This document shows, in pieces, positions 26,919-38,193 of a DNA stretch of 64,000 nt. The notes under the pieces were generated by a model. The model saw only the letters and a program-made list of their open reading frames with translations. It ran no database searches and had not been told where the DNA came from. The translations under genes were made by a program, and so were the position numbers. Within the stretch, counting starts at the first letter, position 1; each line of letters opens with the position of its first letter. Origin of the DNA: Martelella limonii (GTDB taxonomy: Bacteria > Pseudomonadota > Alphaproteobacteria > Rhizobiales > Rhizobiaceae); the NCBI RefSeq assembly GCF_013344475.1, contig NZ_JABUOU010000002.1, positions 1 to 64,000 of the forward strand, in the 5' to 3' direction.

Positions 26919-27188
26919 ATCATTTCCAATTTGTCTTGGTTTGCCTCGATCCACCTTAACCGCGCGATCTTGCAATACAACCTTTGAAGGAAGGGCCGAG
27001 ATTTGCAATTGATCCGGTTCATGGTAACGCTTGAATTGATAGAGTTTCGCCCCATTTAGCGGAAACAGCGCCTTTTCGTTCTGCGCGTTTGTCGCTATCT
27101 AATGGGTAGCTTTCGAAAGCCTTGCGGTGGCGGCCCATCGTCATCCTGCGACATCAACCACATCTGCCAGCGGCAGCAGGAGGGAAAT

Positions 27189-27788
27189 ATGGTGGTTCAA
27201 AAAACATGGTTGGTTCTGGCGCTTGGCAGCGTTATCGCGCTCAGCGCATGTCAGCGCACGACCTATGATTATTCCCAGCCGGTGCCTCCGCCGCCGCAGC
27301 CGCTTGCGCCGGCCCCGACAGGTCAGGTTCAGAGCGGATCGCTTCCTCCGCCCGGCGGCGCATCTGCCTATCCCGGCACCACGACCGGAACCGCCATGCC
27401 TGGCGCCACCACGGATGGCGCGGTGTCGGCAAGCGCCTACCCGCCTGCGCCGGGTGTTGCCGAAACCCCGGGCGGCATGGGCAGCGTTGCGGCTCCTGCA
27501 GGCGCGATGGCGATTACGAATTCGGCGCTTGTCGGCAGCTGGAAGGTCAGCGAAGGCGGCGTGAACTGCGACATGTTCCTGACGCTGACCAATCTCGGCG
27601 AAGGCCTGCGCGGCGGTACGCGCGGCTGCACCGGCGGGCTTTCCGCCATGAAGTCCTGGGGCATCAACGGCGATCAGGTTGTCCTGAGCGATGCCAATGG
27701 CTATGCGATCGCGCGTCTTTACAAGACAGGCGATACCCGTATCGAAGGCACCAGCGGCTCCGGCCAGCAGGTGGTGCTGAGCCGCTGA
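27189..27788 (+). CDS. Omp19-like outer-membrane lipoprotein (protease-inhibitor fold)
   Basis: The 199-residue protein starts at ATG 27189 right after GGAGGGAAAT. The signal MVVQKTWLVLALGSVIALSAC ends in a lipobox. A Pro/Gly/Ala-rich linker (about 25-120) leads to a C-terminal AprI/Inh-type beta domain (LVGSWKVSEGGVNCDMFLTL, then GGTRGCTGG, then IARLYKTGDTRIEG) with one likely disulfide. This is the layout of Brucella Omp19, which inhibits proteases. It is closed by a strong terminator. Confidence 0.85.
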   Translation: MVVQKTWLVLALGSVIALSACQRTTYDYSQPVPPPPQPLAPAPTGQVQSGSLPPPGGASAYPGTTTGTAMPGATTDGAVSASAYPPAPGVAETPGGMGSVAAPAGAMAITNSALVGSWKVSEGGVNCDMFLTLTNLGEGLRGGTRGCTGGLSAMKSWGINGDQVVLSDANGYAIARLYKTGDTRIEGTSGSGQQVVLSR

Positions 27789-27792
27789 CGAG

Positions 27793-27816
27793 AAGGGCCC
27801 GCAAGGGCCCTTTTTT
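27793..27816 (+). terminator. Strong rho-independent terminator after the Omp19-like gene
   Basis: AAGGGCCC pairs perfectly with GGGCCCTT around a GCAA tetraloop, and six T residues overlap and follow the stem. Confidence 0.93.
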
Positions 27817-27883
27817 CTGATCCTCCAGCATAGCGCGCTCAAGGCGCTGCCTTGCACGCTCCCCTTCAAAATCGGAACTATCC

Positions 27884-29029
27884 ATGGCGGCGACTGTGAC
27901 CGAGCGCCTGAAAGCGCTCATTGATGACAACAAGCTTGCGGAAGACAGCGCGCAAAGCGCCGTTGCCGCTGAGCTCGATGCGGTGCTGGAGGGGCTGAGG
28001 GCGGCGCCTGAACCGCGCAAGGGCGGTCTGCTTTCGCGTCTCTTCGGCGGCGGCAAGGCGGATGGCCCGGTAACCCCCGGGCTTTACATCTTCGGCAGCG
28101 TCGGGCGCGGCAAGACCATGCTGATGGACATGTTTTTCGATCTGGCGCCGGTCGCCGACAAGCGCCGCTCGCACTTTCTCGGCTTCATGGCCGATGTGCA
28201 GGACCGGCTGAACGTCTATCGTCGCAAGCTCTCGGCGGGAGAGGTGAAGGAGGCCGATCCGATCGGCCCGGTGGCCGACGAGATCATCGCCGAGAGCCGG
28301 CTTCTCTGCTTCGACGAATTCACGGTGACCGATATCGCCGACGCGATGATCCTGTCCCGGCTGTTTTCCGCGCTTTTCCAGCGCGGCTGCGTGCTCGTCG
28401 CAACTTCCAATGTCGCCCCCGACGACCTCTACAAGGATGGGCTCAATCGCGCGCTTTTCCTGCCCTTCGTGGATGTGTTGAAGAAGAATGTCACGGTAAC
28501 GACACTCGATTCTGCTACCGACTACCGGATGGAAAAATTCGAAGGCCGCCCGGTCTACCTGACGCCTCTCGATGCGGCGACGGCGTCCCGGATGGATGAG
28601 AACTGGACCATGCTCACGGGCGGCAGGGAGGGCGCGGCCGAAGAGATCGAAATGCGCGGCCGTGTGCTGCAGGTGCCAAGGGCTTGCGGGCAGATTGCCC
28701 GGTTCAGCTTCGACGATCTGTGCAGGAAGCCGCTCGGCGGAACGGACTATCTGGCAATCGCCAAGCGCTACCGCACGGTCTTCATTGATGGCGTGCCGGT
28801 GATGAGCAGCGATAGCCGCAATGAAATTAAGCGCTTCATCATGCTGATCGATACGCTCTACGACCAGACCATTCGCACCGTGATCTCCGCTGAGGCCATG
28901 CCGGAGGCGTTGCTGCCGGAGCGCAAGGGGCGCGAAGGGTTCGAATTCGAGCGCACCGCCTCGCGGCTGTTCGAGATGCGCAGCAGCGATTATCTTGCAG
29001 CGCACAAGGCGCGGTGGGCCGACAAGTAG
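27884..29029 (+). CDS. zapE: ZapE/AFG1-like cell-division ATPase
   Basis: The 381-residue protein matches the AFG1/ZapE family. Walker A is FGSVGRGKTMLMDMF (near 73), followed by RSHFLGFMADVQDRL, Walker B LLCFDEFTVTDIADAMIL, and the typical LVATSNVAPDDLYKDGLNR. In E. coli ZapE modulates the Z-ring; mitochondrial AFG1 acts in membrane-protein turnover. In many alphaproteobacteria this gene lies just upstream of mdh, as here. Confidence 0.93.
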   Translation: MAATVTERLKALIDDNKLAEDSAQSAVAAELDAVLEGLRAAPEPRKGGLLSRLFGGGKADGPVTPGLYIFGSVGRGKTMLMDMFFDLAPVADKRRSHFLGFMADVQDRLNVYRRKLSAGEVKEADPIGPVADEIIAESRLLCFDEFTVTDIADAMILSRLFSALFQRGCVLVATSNVAPDDLYKDGLNRALFLPFVDVLKKNVTVTTLDSATDYRMEKFEGRPVYLTPLDAATASRMDENWTMLTGGREGAAEEIEMRGRVLQVPRACGQIARFSFDDLCRKPLGGTDYLAIAKRYRTVFIDGVPVMSSDSRNEIKRFIMLIDTLYDQTIRTVISAEAMPEALLPERKGREGFEFERTASRLFEMRSSDYLAAHKARWADK

Positions 29030-29106
29030 GCGGAAAAGAGGCAGGATTTCTGCTAATATTTACCTATACGTCAAATAATTTACATATAACCGATTGAAAA
29101 TATTAG

Positions 29107-30174
<1,068 letters not shown>

Positions 30175-30215
30175 GCGCGCGCCGAAATCCCTTTCTCTAA
30201 AAGGACGGATATCGA

Positions 30216-31412
30216 ATGAATATTCATGAATATCAGGCCAAGGCTCTTCTGAAGAGCTACGGCGCGCCGGTGGCCGATGGCGTCGCCATCCTGACCAAGG
30301 ATGAAGTCGACGCTGCCGTCGCCAAGCTTCCCGGCCCGCTCTATGTGGTCAAGAGCCAGATCCACGCCGGTGGCCGCGGCAAGGGCAAGTTCAAGGAACT
30401 CGGCCCCGATTCCAAAGGCGGCGTTCGCCTTGCCAAGTCTGCCGACGAAGTGAAGGCGTTCGTTGACGAAATGCTCGGCAACACGCTGGTGACGAAGCAG
30501 ACCGGCCCGGCCGGCAAGCAGGTCAACCGTCTCTACCTCGAAGATGGCGCCGATATCGACCGCGAGCTTTACTGCTCGCTGCTCGTCGACCGCGCCGTCG
30601 GCCAGGTGGCCTTCGTGGTTTCGACCGAAGGCGGCATGGACATCGAGGCCGTTGCCGAGGAAACGCCCGACAAGATCGTGACCGTTCCGATCGATCCGGA
30701 AACCGGCGTTACCGCGTCCAACGTCAAGGCGCTTTGCGAAGCGCTGAAACTTGAGGGCGATGCGGCCAACGATGCCGAGCGCCTGTTCCCGATCCTCTAC
30801 CGGGCCTTTGTCGAAAAGGACATGAGCCTGCTCGAGATCAACCCGCTGATCGTCATGGAAAACGGCCATCTGCGCGTTCTCGACGCCAAGGTCTCCTTCG
30901 ACGGCAACGCGCTGTTCCGCCACGACGATGTCAAGGCGCTGCGCGACACGACCGAAGAGGACGAGAAGGAAATCGAGGCATCGAAATATGACCTCGCCTA
31001 TGTCGCGCTCGAAGGCAATATCGGCTGCATGGTCAACGGTGCAGGCCTTGCCATGGCGACCATGGACATCATCAAGCTCTACGGCGCGGAGCCCGCGAAC
31101 TTCCTCGATGTCGGTGGCGGCGCTTCCAAGGAAAAGGTCACGGCGGCCTTCAAGATCATCACCGCCGATCCGGCCGTTAAGGGCATTCTGGTCAACATCT
31201 TCGGCGGCATCATGCGCTGCGATGTGATCGCCGAAGGCGTGATCGCGGCCGTCAAGGAAGTCGGCCTCAAGGTTCCGCTGGTTGTCCGTCTCGAAGGCAC
31301 CAATGTCGAACTCGGCAAGAAGATCATCAACGAGAGCGGCCTGAACGTCATCTCCGCCGATGATCTCGACGACGCGGCCCAGAAAATCGTTTCGGCCGTT
31401 AAGGAGGCCTGA
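30216..31412 (+). CDS. sucC: Succinyl-CoA synthetase beta subunit
   Basis: The 398-residue protein has an ATP-grasp N-terminal half ([20 protein letters not shown], then [15 protein letters not shown]) and a CoA-ligase C-terminal half with [13 protein letters not shown] and [18 protein letters not shown]. It is full length. With SucD it makes succinate and nucleoside triphosphate from succinyl-CoA. It is six bases from sucD. Confidence 0.98.
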   Translation: MNIHEYQAKALLKSYGAPVADGVAILTKDEVDAAVAKLPGPLYVVKSQIHAGGRGKGKFKELGPDSKGGVRLAKSADEVKAFVDEMLGNTLVTKQTGPAGKQVNRLYLEDGADIDRELYCSLLVDRAVGQVAFVVSTEGGMDIEAVAEETPDKIVTVPIDPETGVTASNVKALCEALKLEGDAANDAERLFPILYRAFVEKDMSLLEINPLIVMENGHLRVLDAKVSFDGNALFRHDDVKALRDTTEEDEKEIEASKYDLAYVALEGNIGCMVNGAGLAMATMDIIKLYGAEPANFLDVGGGASKEKVTAAFKIITADPAVKGILVNIFGGIMRCDVIAEGVIAAVKEVGLKVPLVVRLEGTNVELGKKIINESGLNVISADDLDDAAQKIVSAVKEA

Positions 31413-31418
31413 GTACCC

Positions 31419-32324
31419 ATGTCCATTCTGGTCAACAAAGACACCAAGGTTCTGGTTCAGGGCCTCACCGGCAAGACCGGTACGTTTCACACCGAGCAGG
31501 CGCTGGCCTATTACGGCACCAAGATGGTCGGCGGTATCCACCCGAAGAAGGGTGGCACCGAGTGGTCGTCCGGCGTTGACGGCACCCATCTGCCGATCTT
31601 TGCCTCGGTTGCCGAAGGCAAGGAGCGCACCGGCGCCGATGCGTCCGTGATCTATGTTCCGCCGGCAGGTGCGGGCGCTGCGATCATCGAGGCGATCGAA
31701 GCCGAAATTCCGTTGATCATCTGCATCACGGAAGGCATTCCGGTCGCCGACATGGTCAAGGTCAAGGCGAAGCTCGACAAGTCGAAGTCGCGTCTGATCG
31801 GACCGAACTGCCCGGGCGTCCTGACCCCTGAAGAATGCAAGATCGGCATCATGCCGGGCTCGATCTTCAAGCCGGGTTCGGTCGGCGTCCTGTCGCGCTC
31901 CGGCACGCTCACCTATGAAGCCGTGTTCCAGACCACCAATGAAGGCCTCGGCCAGACAACGGCTGTCGGCATTGGCGGCGATCCGGTCAAGGGCACCGAG
32001 TTCATCGACATGCTGGAAATGTTCCTCGCCGACGACGCCACCAAGTCGATCATCATGATCGGTGAGATCGGCGGCTCGGCAGAGGAAGAAGCCGCCCAGT
32101 TCCTGAAGGACGAGGCCAAGAAGGGCCGCAAGAAGCCGATGGTCGGCTTCATCGCGGGCCGCACGGCCCCTCCCGGCCGCACCATGGGCCATGCCGGCGC
32201 CGTGATTTCGGGCGGCAAGGGCGGCGCGGAAGACAAGATCGAGGCGATGGAATCGGCCGGCATCACGGTGTCGCCGTCTCCGGCCCGTCTCGGCAAGACG
32301 CTGGTTGAAGTCCTGAAGGGCTGA
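31419..32324 (+). CDS. sucD: Succinyl-CoA synthetase alpha subunit
   Basis: The 301-residue protein has the CoA-binding Rossmann domain ([20 protein letters not shown]), then [28 protein letters not shown], and the phospho-His motif [15 protein letters not shown] near residue 250. It forms the alpha-beta enzyme with SucC. A double hairpin separates it from sucA. Confidence 0.98.
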   Translation: MSILVNKDTKVLVQGLTGKTGTFHTEQALAYYGTKMVGGIHPKKGGTEWSSGVDGTHLPIFASVAEGKERTGADASVIYVPPAGAGAAIIEAIEAEIPLIICITEGIPVADMVKVKAKLDKSKSRLIGPNCPGVLTPEECKIGIMPGSIFKPGSVGVLSRSGTLTYEAVFQTTNEGLGQTTAVGIGGDPVKGTEFIDMLEMFLADDATKSIIMIGEIGGSAEEEAAQFLKDEAKKGRKKPMVGFIAGRTAPPGRTMGHAGAVISGGKGGAEDKIEAMESAGITVSPSPARLGKTLVEVLKG

Positions 32325-32342
32325 TCCAGTTTAGAACGACTG

Positions 32343-32407
32343 CGTGACGGCCCCCGGGTCGTCACGAAAATACCGTCTTTGTCGTGATCTCACGGCGACG
32401 GTTTTTT
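32343..32407 (+). terminator. Tandem hairpins between sucD and sucA, second with T-run
   Basis: The first hairpin is CGTGACG / CGTCACG (32343-32366). The second has an outer stem ACCGTC / GACGGT (32372-32402) with a further internal stem, followed by six T residues to 32407. The second looks like a true terminator or attenuator, so sucAB is probably read partly from its own promoter. Confidence 0.75.
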
Positions 32408-32481
32408 CATCGGGTGATCCGGCTCTTGGGCCGGTTTCGCCGTTTCAAGCGGGAGGCGGGCGAGTTCGTCCGCGCAAGCAC

Positions 32482-35466
32482 ATGTCCAGGCAAGAAGCCA
32501 ACGAACAATTTCTCCTGACCTCGTTTCTCGATGGGGCCAATGCGACCTATATCGAGCATCTCTACGCGGCCTATGAGGATGATCCGAATTCCGTTTCGGA
32601 AGAGTGGCGCGATTTCTTCAAGGCGCTCGGCGATGATCCGGATGCGGTCAAGCGCGCTGCCGAAGGCGCCTCCTGGAAGAGGGACAACTGGCCGGTCAAG
32701 CCTGCCGACGAGTTGACCGCCGCCCTTGACGGCAATTGGGGCGATGTCGAGCGCGTGGTGGAAAAGAAGCTCACCGCCAAGGCAGCCTCCGAAGGCAAGG
32801 CGCTTTCGGGCGAGGAAGTCCTGCGCGCCACCCGCGATTCCGTGCGCGCGCTAATGATGATCCGCGCCTTCCGCATGCGCGGCCACCTCCATGCCAAGCT
32901 CGACCCGCTCGGCCTCGCCGGCATGGCGGATGACGATTACAACGAGCTTTCTCCCAAGGCTTACGGCTTTACCGACGAAGACAACAGCCGCGAGATCTTC
33001 ATCGACAACGTGCTGGGTCTGGAATACGCCACGATCCCGCAGATGATCGATATCCTGACGCGGACCTATTGCTCGACGCTCGGCGTCGAATTCATGCATA
33101 TCTCCAACCCGGAAGAGAAGTCCTGGATCCAGGAACGGATCGAAGGCCCTGAAAAGAGCATTTCCTTCACCGAAAACGGCAAGAAGGCGATCCTTCAGAA
33201 GCTGATCGAAGCGGAAGGCTTCGAGAAGTTCCTCGACACCAAGTACAAGGGCACCAAGCGCTTCGGTCTCGATGGCGGCGAATCGCTGATCCCGGCGATG
33301 GAGCAGATCATCAAGCGCGGCGGTTCGCTGGGGCTGAAGGAAGTCGTGCTCGGCATGCCCCACCGCGGCCGCCTCAACGTGCTTTCCCAGGTGATGGGCA
33401 AGACCCACCGCGCGATCTTCCACGAGTTCAAGGGCGGTTCGTTCAAGCCCGATGATGTCGAGGGTTCGGGCGACGTGAAGTACCATCTAGGTGCCTCCTC
33501 CGACCGCGAATTCGACGGCAACAATGTCCACCTGTCGCTGACGGCAAACCCGTCGCATCTGGAAATCGTCGACCCGGTGGTCATGGGCAAGGCCCGCGCC
33601 AAGCAGGATATCATTGCCACCCAGCGCGAAGGCGAGATCGTGCCGCAGTCCGAGCGCGCCAAGGTCATGCCGCTGCTGCTGCACGGCGATGCGGCTTTCG
33701 CAGGCCAGGGCGTGGTTGCCGAAGTGCTCGGCCTTTCCGGCCTGCGCGGCCACCGCGTTGCCGGCACGGTGCACTTCATCGTCAACAACCAGATCGGATT
33801 TACCACCAATCCGGCCTTCTCGCGTTCCTCGCCCTATCCGTCGGATGTGGCGAAGATGATCGAGGCGCCGATCTTCCACGTCAATGGCGACGATCCGGAA
33901 GCGGTGGTCTATGCCGCAAAGGTTGCGACCGAGTTCCGGATGAAGTTCCACAAGCCGGTCGTCATCGACATGTTCTGCTATCGTCGCTTCGGCCACAATG
34001 AGGGCGACGAGCCTTCATTCACGCAGCCGAAGATGTACAAGGCGATCCGCGGCCACCAGACCGTGACCCAGCTTTATGCCGAACGTCTGATCAAGGAAGG
34101 CCTGATCTCCAAGGAAGAGTTCGAAGGCATGCTTTCGGACTGGAAGGATTTCCTGGAGCAGGAATTCGAGGCGGGCTCTTCCTACAAGCCGAACAAGGCC
34201 GACTGGCTGGACGGCGAGTGGTCCGGTCTGCGCGCTGCCGACAATGCGGATGAACTGCGCCGCGGCAAGACCTCGATGCCGATGAAGACGCTGAAGGAAA
34301 TCGGCAAGAAGCTGACCGAGGTTCCCGAAGGCTTCAACGTGCACAAGACCGTGCAGCGTTTCCTCGACAACCGCTCGAAGATGATCGAGACGGGCGAGGG
34401 GATCGACTGGGCGATGGCCGAGGCGCTTGCCTTCGGTTCGCTCTGCCATGAGGGCTTCAAGGTGCGCCTCTCCGGTCAGGATGTCGAGCGCGGCACGTTC
34501 TCGCAGCGTCATTCGGTGCTCTACGATCAGGAAACCGAGGAGCGCTACATTCCGCTCCAGCACATCCATCAGGCGCAGGGCCGCTACGAGGTCATCAACT
34601 CGATGCTGTCGGAAGAGGCCGTGCTCGGCTTCGAATACGGCTATTCGCTGGCCCGGCCGAATGCGCTGACGCTCTGGGAAGCCCAGTTCGGCGACTTCGC
34701 CAACGGCGCCCAGGTGATCTTCGACCAGTTCATCTCGTCGGGCGAACGCAAGTGGCTGCGCATGTCCGGCCTCGTCTGCCTTCTGCCGCATGGCTATGAG
34801 GGCCAGGGTCCGGAACACTCCTCCGCACGCCTGGAACGCTGGCTGCAGATGTGCGCCGAGGACAACATGCAGGTTGCCAACTGCACCACGCCGGCGAACT
34901 ACTTTCACATCCTGCGCCGCCAGCTGAAGCGCGACTTCCGCAAGCCGCTGATCCTGATGACGCCGAAGTCGCTGCTGCGCCACAAGCGGGCAACGTCGAC
35001 GCTGTCGGAGATGGCCGGCGAGACCGCCTTCCACCGCCTGTTGTGGGATGATGCCGTCGAACACGACACGCCGATCAAGCTGGTCAAGGACGCGAAGATC
35101 CGTCGCGTCGTGCTCTGCACCGGCAAGGTCTATTACGACCTGTTCGAAGAGCGCGAGAAGCGCGGCATCAACGATATCTACCTGCTGCGCGTGGAACAGC
35201 TCTATCCGTTCCCCGCCAAGGCGCTCATCAACATGCTGTCGCGGTTCAAGAACGCCGAGATCGTATGGTGCCAGGAAGAGCCGAAGAACATGGGCGCCTG
35301 GTCGTTCATCGAGCCCTATCTGGAATGGGTGCTGACGCATATCGACGCCAAGCATACCAGGGCGCGCTATGCAGGACGTGCTGCTGCGGCTTCCACCGCA
35401 ACGGGTCTGATGTCGCGCCACCTGGCGCAGCTTGAGGCTTTCCTGGAAGACGCGCTCGGCGAGTGA
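32482..35466 (+). CDS. sucA: 2-oxoglutarate dehydrogenase E1 component
   Basis: The 994-residue start at ATG 32482 ([20 protein letters not shown]) matches the usual E1 N terminus; the 32344 extension runs through the terminator. [30 protein letters not shown] (ThDP/Mg2+ binding) and HNQIGFTT-like [11 protein letters not shown] are present, along with the C-terminal [11 protein letters not shown]. It decarboxylates 2-oxoglutarate and transfers succinyl to E2 lipoate. Confidence 0.98.
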   Translation: MSRQEANEQFLLTSFLDGANATYIEHLYAAYEDDPNSVSEEWRDFFKALGDDPDAVKRAAEGASWKRDNWPVKPADELTAALDGNWGDVERVVEKKLTAKAASEGKALSGEEVLRATRDSVRALMMIRAFRMRGHLHAKLDPLGLAGMADDDYNELSPKAYGFTDEDNSREIFIDNVLGLEYATIPQMIDILTRTYCSTLGVEFMHISNPEEKSWIQERIEGPEKSISFTENGKKAILQKLIEAEGFEKFLDTKYKGTKRFGLDGGESLIPAMEQIIKRGGSLGLKEVVLGMPHRGRLNVLSQVMGKTHRAIFHEFKGGSFKPDDVEGSGDVKYHLGASSDREFDGNNVHLSLTANPSHLEIVDPVVMGKARAKQDIIATQREGEIVPQSERAKVMPLLLHGDAAFAGQGVVAEVLGLSGLRGHRVAGTVHFIVNNQIGFTTNPAFSRSSPYPSDVAKMIEAPIFHVNGDDPEAVVYAAKVATEFRMKFHKPVVIDMFCYRRFGHNEGDEPSFTQPKMYKAIRGHQTVTQLYAERLIKEGLISKEEFEGMLSDWKDFLEQEFEAGSSYKPNKADWLDGEWSGLRAADNADELRRGKTSMPMKTLKEIGKKLTEVPEGFNVHKTVQRFLDNRSKMIETGEGIDWAMAEALAFGSLCHEGFKVRLSGQDVERGTFSQRHSVLYDQETEERYIPLQHIHQAQGRYEVINSMLSEEAVLGFEYGYSLARPNALTLWEAQFGDFANGAQVIFDQFISSGERKWLRMSGLVCLLPHGYEGQGPEHSSARLERWLQMCAEDNMQVANCTTPANYFHILRRQLKRDFRKPLILMTPKSLLRHKRATSTLSEMAGETAFHRLLWDDAVEHDTPIKLVKDAKIRRVVLCTGKVYYDLFEEREKRGINDIYLLRVEQLYPFPAKALINMLSRFKNAEIVWCQEEPKNMGAWSFIEPYLEWVLTHIDAKHTRARYAGRAAAASTATGLMSRHLAQLEAFLEDALGE

Positions 35467-35474
35467 TTGAACCA

Positions 35475-35502
35475 GCATGCCGGGTTGAGGAGCCCGGCAT
35501 GC
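35475..35502 (+). other. Perfect intercistronic hairpin between sucA and sucB
   Basis: GCATGCCGGG pairs perfectly with CCCGGCATGC around TTGAGGAG, seven bases after the sucA stop. There is no T-run, so it is more likely an RNA-stability or processing element, which could set E1 to E2 ratios, than a terminator. Confidence 0.7.
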
Positions 35503-35558
35503 GCAAGTCGCCAGATGCGCGACGTCAAACAGACATTATCAAGATCGGGACATCCAAA

Positions 35559-36800
35559 ATGGCCACTGAAATCCGCGTTCCCACTCTGGGCGAATCCGTT
35601 ACCGAAGCCACTGTCGGCACCTGGTACAAGAAGGTTGGCGACGCCATCAATGCCGACGAGCCGATCCTCGAACTGGAAACCGACAAGGTGACGATCGAGG
35701 TTCCGGCACCTGCCTCCGGCGTTCTTTCCGAGATCGTCGCCGCTGAAGGCGAAACGGTTGAGCTGAACGCCCTTCTGGGCCAGATCGGCGAAGGCAGCGG
35801 CGCTGCGCCAGCCGAGAAGAAGGAAGAGCCGAAGCAGGAGGCTTCCAAGGAAGAAGCACCCAAGGCGGAAGCAAAGGCTGAAGAAAAGTCCGAGGCCAAG
35901 TCGGGCGACATGCCGGCCGCTCCCGCCGCTGCCAAGATGATGGCCGAAAAGAACATTTCTGAAGATCAGGTCGAAGGTTCCGGCAAGCGTGGCCAGGTCC
36001 TGAAGGGCGACGTGATCGCGGCTGCCGCCAAGGGCACGTCTGCGCCGGCCGCATCGGAAGCAAAGTCTGCTCCGCGCGCGCCTGCCCCCGTCGAGGATGC
36101 CGACCGCGAAGAGCGCGTCAAGATGACCCGCCTTCGTCAGACCATTGCCAAGCGCCTCAAGGATGCCCAGAACACGGCCGCGATGCTGACCACCTATAAC
36201 GAGGTGGACATGACGGCCGTGATGGCGATGCGCAACAAGTACAAGGACCTTTTCCTGAAGAAGCATGATGTCAAGCTCGGCTTCATGGGCTTCTTCACCA
36301 AGGCCGTCTGCCATGCGCTGAAGGAAATCCCGGCGGTCAATGCCGAGATCGACGGAACCGACATCATCTACAAGAAGTTCTGCCACATCGGCATGGCTGT
36401 CGGCACCGACAAGGGCCTGGTGGTTCCGGTGGTGCGAAACGCCGATGAGATGTCGATCGCCGAGATCGAAGCCGAAATCGCACGGCTTGCGAAGGCTGCC
36501 CGCAGCGGCCAGCTTTCGATGGCGGACATGCAGGGCGGCACCTTCACCATCACCAATGGCGGCGTCTACGGTTCGCTGATGTCCTCGCCGATCCTGAACG
36601 CACCGCAGTCCGGCATTCTCGGCATGCACAAGATCCAGGAGCGTCCGATGGCAATTGGCGGTCAGGTCGTCATCCGCCCGATGATGTATCTGGCGCTCTC
36701 CTACGACCACCGCATGGTCGACGGTCAGGAAGCCGTAACCTTCCTGGTGCGCGTCAAGGAAACCCTCGAAGATCCGGAACGTCTCGTTCTCGATCTCTGA
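35559..36800 (+). CDS. sucB: 2-oxoglutarate dehydrogenase E2 (dihydrolipoyl succinyltransferase)
   Basis: The 413-residue protein has a lipoyl domain with K43 in [13 protein letters not shown], and an Ala/Glu/Lys/Pro linker (about 85-130). A peripheral-subunit-binding domain follows ([20 protein letters not shown]), then a catalytic domain ending in [18 protein letters not shown] (catalytic His and Asp). A single lipoyl domain is typical of OGDH E2. ATG 35559 follows a weak site (GGGACATCC). Confidence 0.98.
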   Translation: MATEIRVPTLGESVTEATVGTWYKKVGDAINADEPILELETDKVTIEVPAPASGVLSEIVAAEGETVELNALLGQIGEGSGAAPAEKKEEPKQEASKEEAPKAEAKAEEKSEAKSGDMPAAPAAAKMMAEKNISEDQVEGSGKRGQVLKGDVIAAAAKGTSAPAASEAKSAPRAPAPVEDADREERVKMTRLRQTIAKRLKDAQNTAAMLTTYNEVDMTAVMAMRNKYKDLFLKKHDVKLGFMGFFTKAVCHALKEIPAVNAEIDGTDIIYKKFCHIGMAVGTDKGLVVPVVRNADEMSIAEIEAEIARLAKAARSGQLSMADMQGGTFTITNGGVYGSLMSSPILNAPQSGILGMHKIQERPMAIGGQVVIRPMMYLALSYDHRMVDGQEAVTFLVRVKETLEDPERLVLDL

Positions 36801-36824
36801 TCCAGCAAACCGGGGAGCCGGACC

Positions 36825-37439
36825 ATGAGCATCGAATTTCTGATTACGGCGCTGATTGTTGTTCTGGCTCCCGGCACGGGCGTGGTCTACACGCTGGCCA
36901 CCGGCCTGTCGCAGGGCCGGCTTGCCAGCATAGCGGCTGCCTTCGGTTGCACGCTTGGCATCATTCCTGCAATCCTTGCCTCTGTCTTCGGCCTTGCAGC
37001 CCTGTTCCACAGCAGTGCGCTTCTGTTCCAGACTGTGAAATTTGCGGGTGTTGCGTATCTCCTCTATCTCGCCTGGCAGACGCTGAAGGATCGCGGCACG
37101 CTCAGGGTCTCGGGTGAGGGCATGCCGGCCCGCAGTCTGTTTGCGGTTGCCCGCAACGGCTTCCTGATCAATATCCTGAACCCCAAGCTCTCCGTGTTTT
37201 TCCTCGCCTTTCTCCCGCAGTTCGTCTCTCCTGAAGCCGCGTCGCCGATCCTTCAGATGCTGTTGCTTTCGGCCGTGTTCATGGCGATGACCTTTGTGGT
37301 GTTCGTCGTGTACGGACAGTTTTCCGGGCTGATGCGCGACCGCGTGCTTTCCAGCGCGCGGGCGATGGCCTGGATGCGGCGCAGCGTTGCGCTGGCCTTT
37401 GCCGGTTTCGGCGTTAAACTCGCGCTCAGCAGGCAATAG
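36825..37439 (+). CDS. LysE/RhtB-family amino-acid exporter (first copy)
   Basis: The 204-residue protein has about six membrane helices. It opens with FLITALIVVLAPGTGVVYTLAT and then GRLASIAAAFGCTLGIIPAI, the LysE/RhtB pattern (PGP-like N-terminal motif and GxxxG helix). GFLINILNPKLSVFFLAFLP is the conserved NPK motif. These proteins export amino acids or derivatives; the substrate is unknown. It starts 24 bases after sucB and lies between sucB and lpd. Confidence 0.9.
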   Translation: MSIEFLITALIVVLAPGTGVVYTLATGLSQGRLASIAAAFGCTLGIIPAILASVFGLAALFHSSALLFQTVKFAGVAYLLYLAWQTLKDRGTLRVSGEGMPARSLFAVARNGFLINILNPKLSVFFLAFLPQFVSPEAASPILQMLLLSAVFMAMTFVVFVVYGQFSGLMRDRVLSSARAMAWMRRSVALAFAGFGVKLALSRQ

Positions 37440-37456
37440 AAACCGGGAAGCCCGTC

Positions 37457-38095
37457 ATGGATCATCAATATCTGATCGAGCTCGCGTCATTGATGGCGAT
37501 CTTCTCCTTTGCCATCGTCGCTCCCGGCGCGGATACCGCGATGATCATCCGGCAGGCGCTGGTGCATGGCAGGCGCTCGGCTGTGCTGAGCAGCTTCGGC
37601 GTCGGCTCCTCGCTGATGTTTCATGTCAGCTATACGATCATGGGGCTGGGCCTGATCATCTCGCAGTCGATCATGGTGTTCAACATGATCAAATGGGCGG
37701 GTGCGGCCTATCTGATCTACCTCGGCATCCAGTCGCTTCGCGCCGGCAAGACCGAAGTTCCCGCCATAGCCGATGCCGCACCGCGTGCCCGACAGGGCGC
37801 GGCCAAGGCGTTTTCACTCGGCTTCCTTGCCAATGCGCTGAACCCGAAACCGGTGCTGTTCTTCCTGTCGATCTTCTCCACCGTGGTCAGCCACGAAACG
37901 CCTGTGCTGGTGAAGTTCGGTTATGGCGTCGTCATGGCATCCTGCCTGATCGCCTGGTTCGTCGGCGTATCGTTCTTCCTGACGACGCCGCGCATGCGTG
38001 CTGCTTTCGAAAGGGCGAGTGTTTGGATCAACCGCGCCAGCGGCGCCGTCTTCATTGCCTTCGGCCTGAAGCTGGCGACGGAGAAGGCGGGCTAA
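37457..38095 (+). CDS. LysE/RhtB-family amino-acid exporter (second copy)
   Basis: The 212-residue protein has the same fold: AIFSFAIVAPGADTAMIIRQ, SSFGVGSSLMFHVSYTIMG, and GFLANALNPKPVLFFLSIFS with the NPK motif. It is 17 bases after the first exporter, so they are co-transcribed, but the two proteins are clearly diverged. They may act on different substrates or as a pair. Confidence 0.9.
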   Translation: MDHQYLIELASLMAIFSFAIVAPGADTAMIIRQALVHGRRSAVLSSFGVGSSLMFHVSYTIMGLGLIISQSIMVFNMIKWAGAAYLIYLGIQSLRAGKTEVPAIADAAPRARQGAAKAFSLGFLANALNPKPVLFFLSIFSTVVSHETPVLVKFGYGVVMASCLIAWFVGVSFFLTTPRMRAAFERASVWINRASGAVFIAFGLKLATEKAG

Positions 38096-38193
38096 TCGAC
38101 CTTGATATATCTGGCCTCCGGCCGCACCAAACATGGTCATGAAGCGCCTATCCTTCGCATCGGCGATGACCTCAATAAAGAGAAGGAAATCTT

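Noticed and set aside
32851-35478. Long minus-strand frames over sucA (211 and 487 codons)
   Set aside because: They lie wholly inside sucA and have shadow-type composition.
35367-37436. 689-codon open frame antisense to sucB and the first lysE
   Set aside because: Antisense shadow of conserved genes; low-complexity Gly/His/Arg composition.
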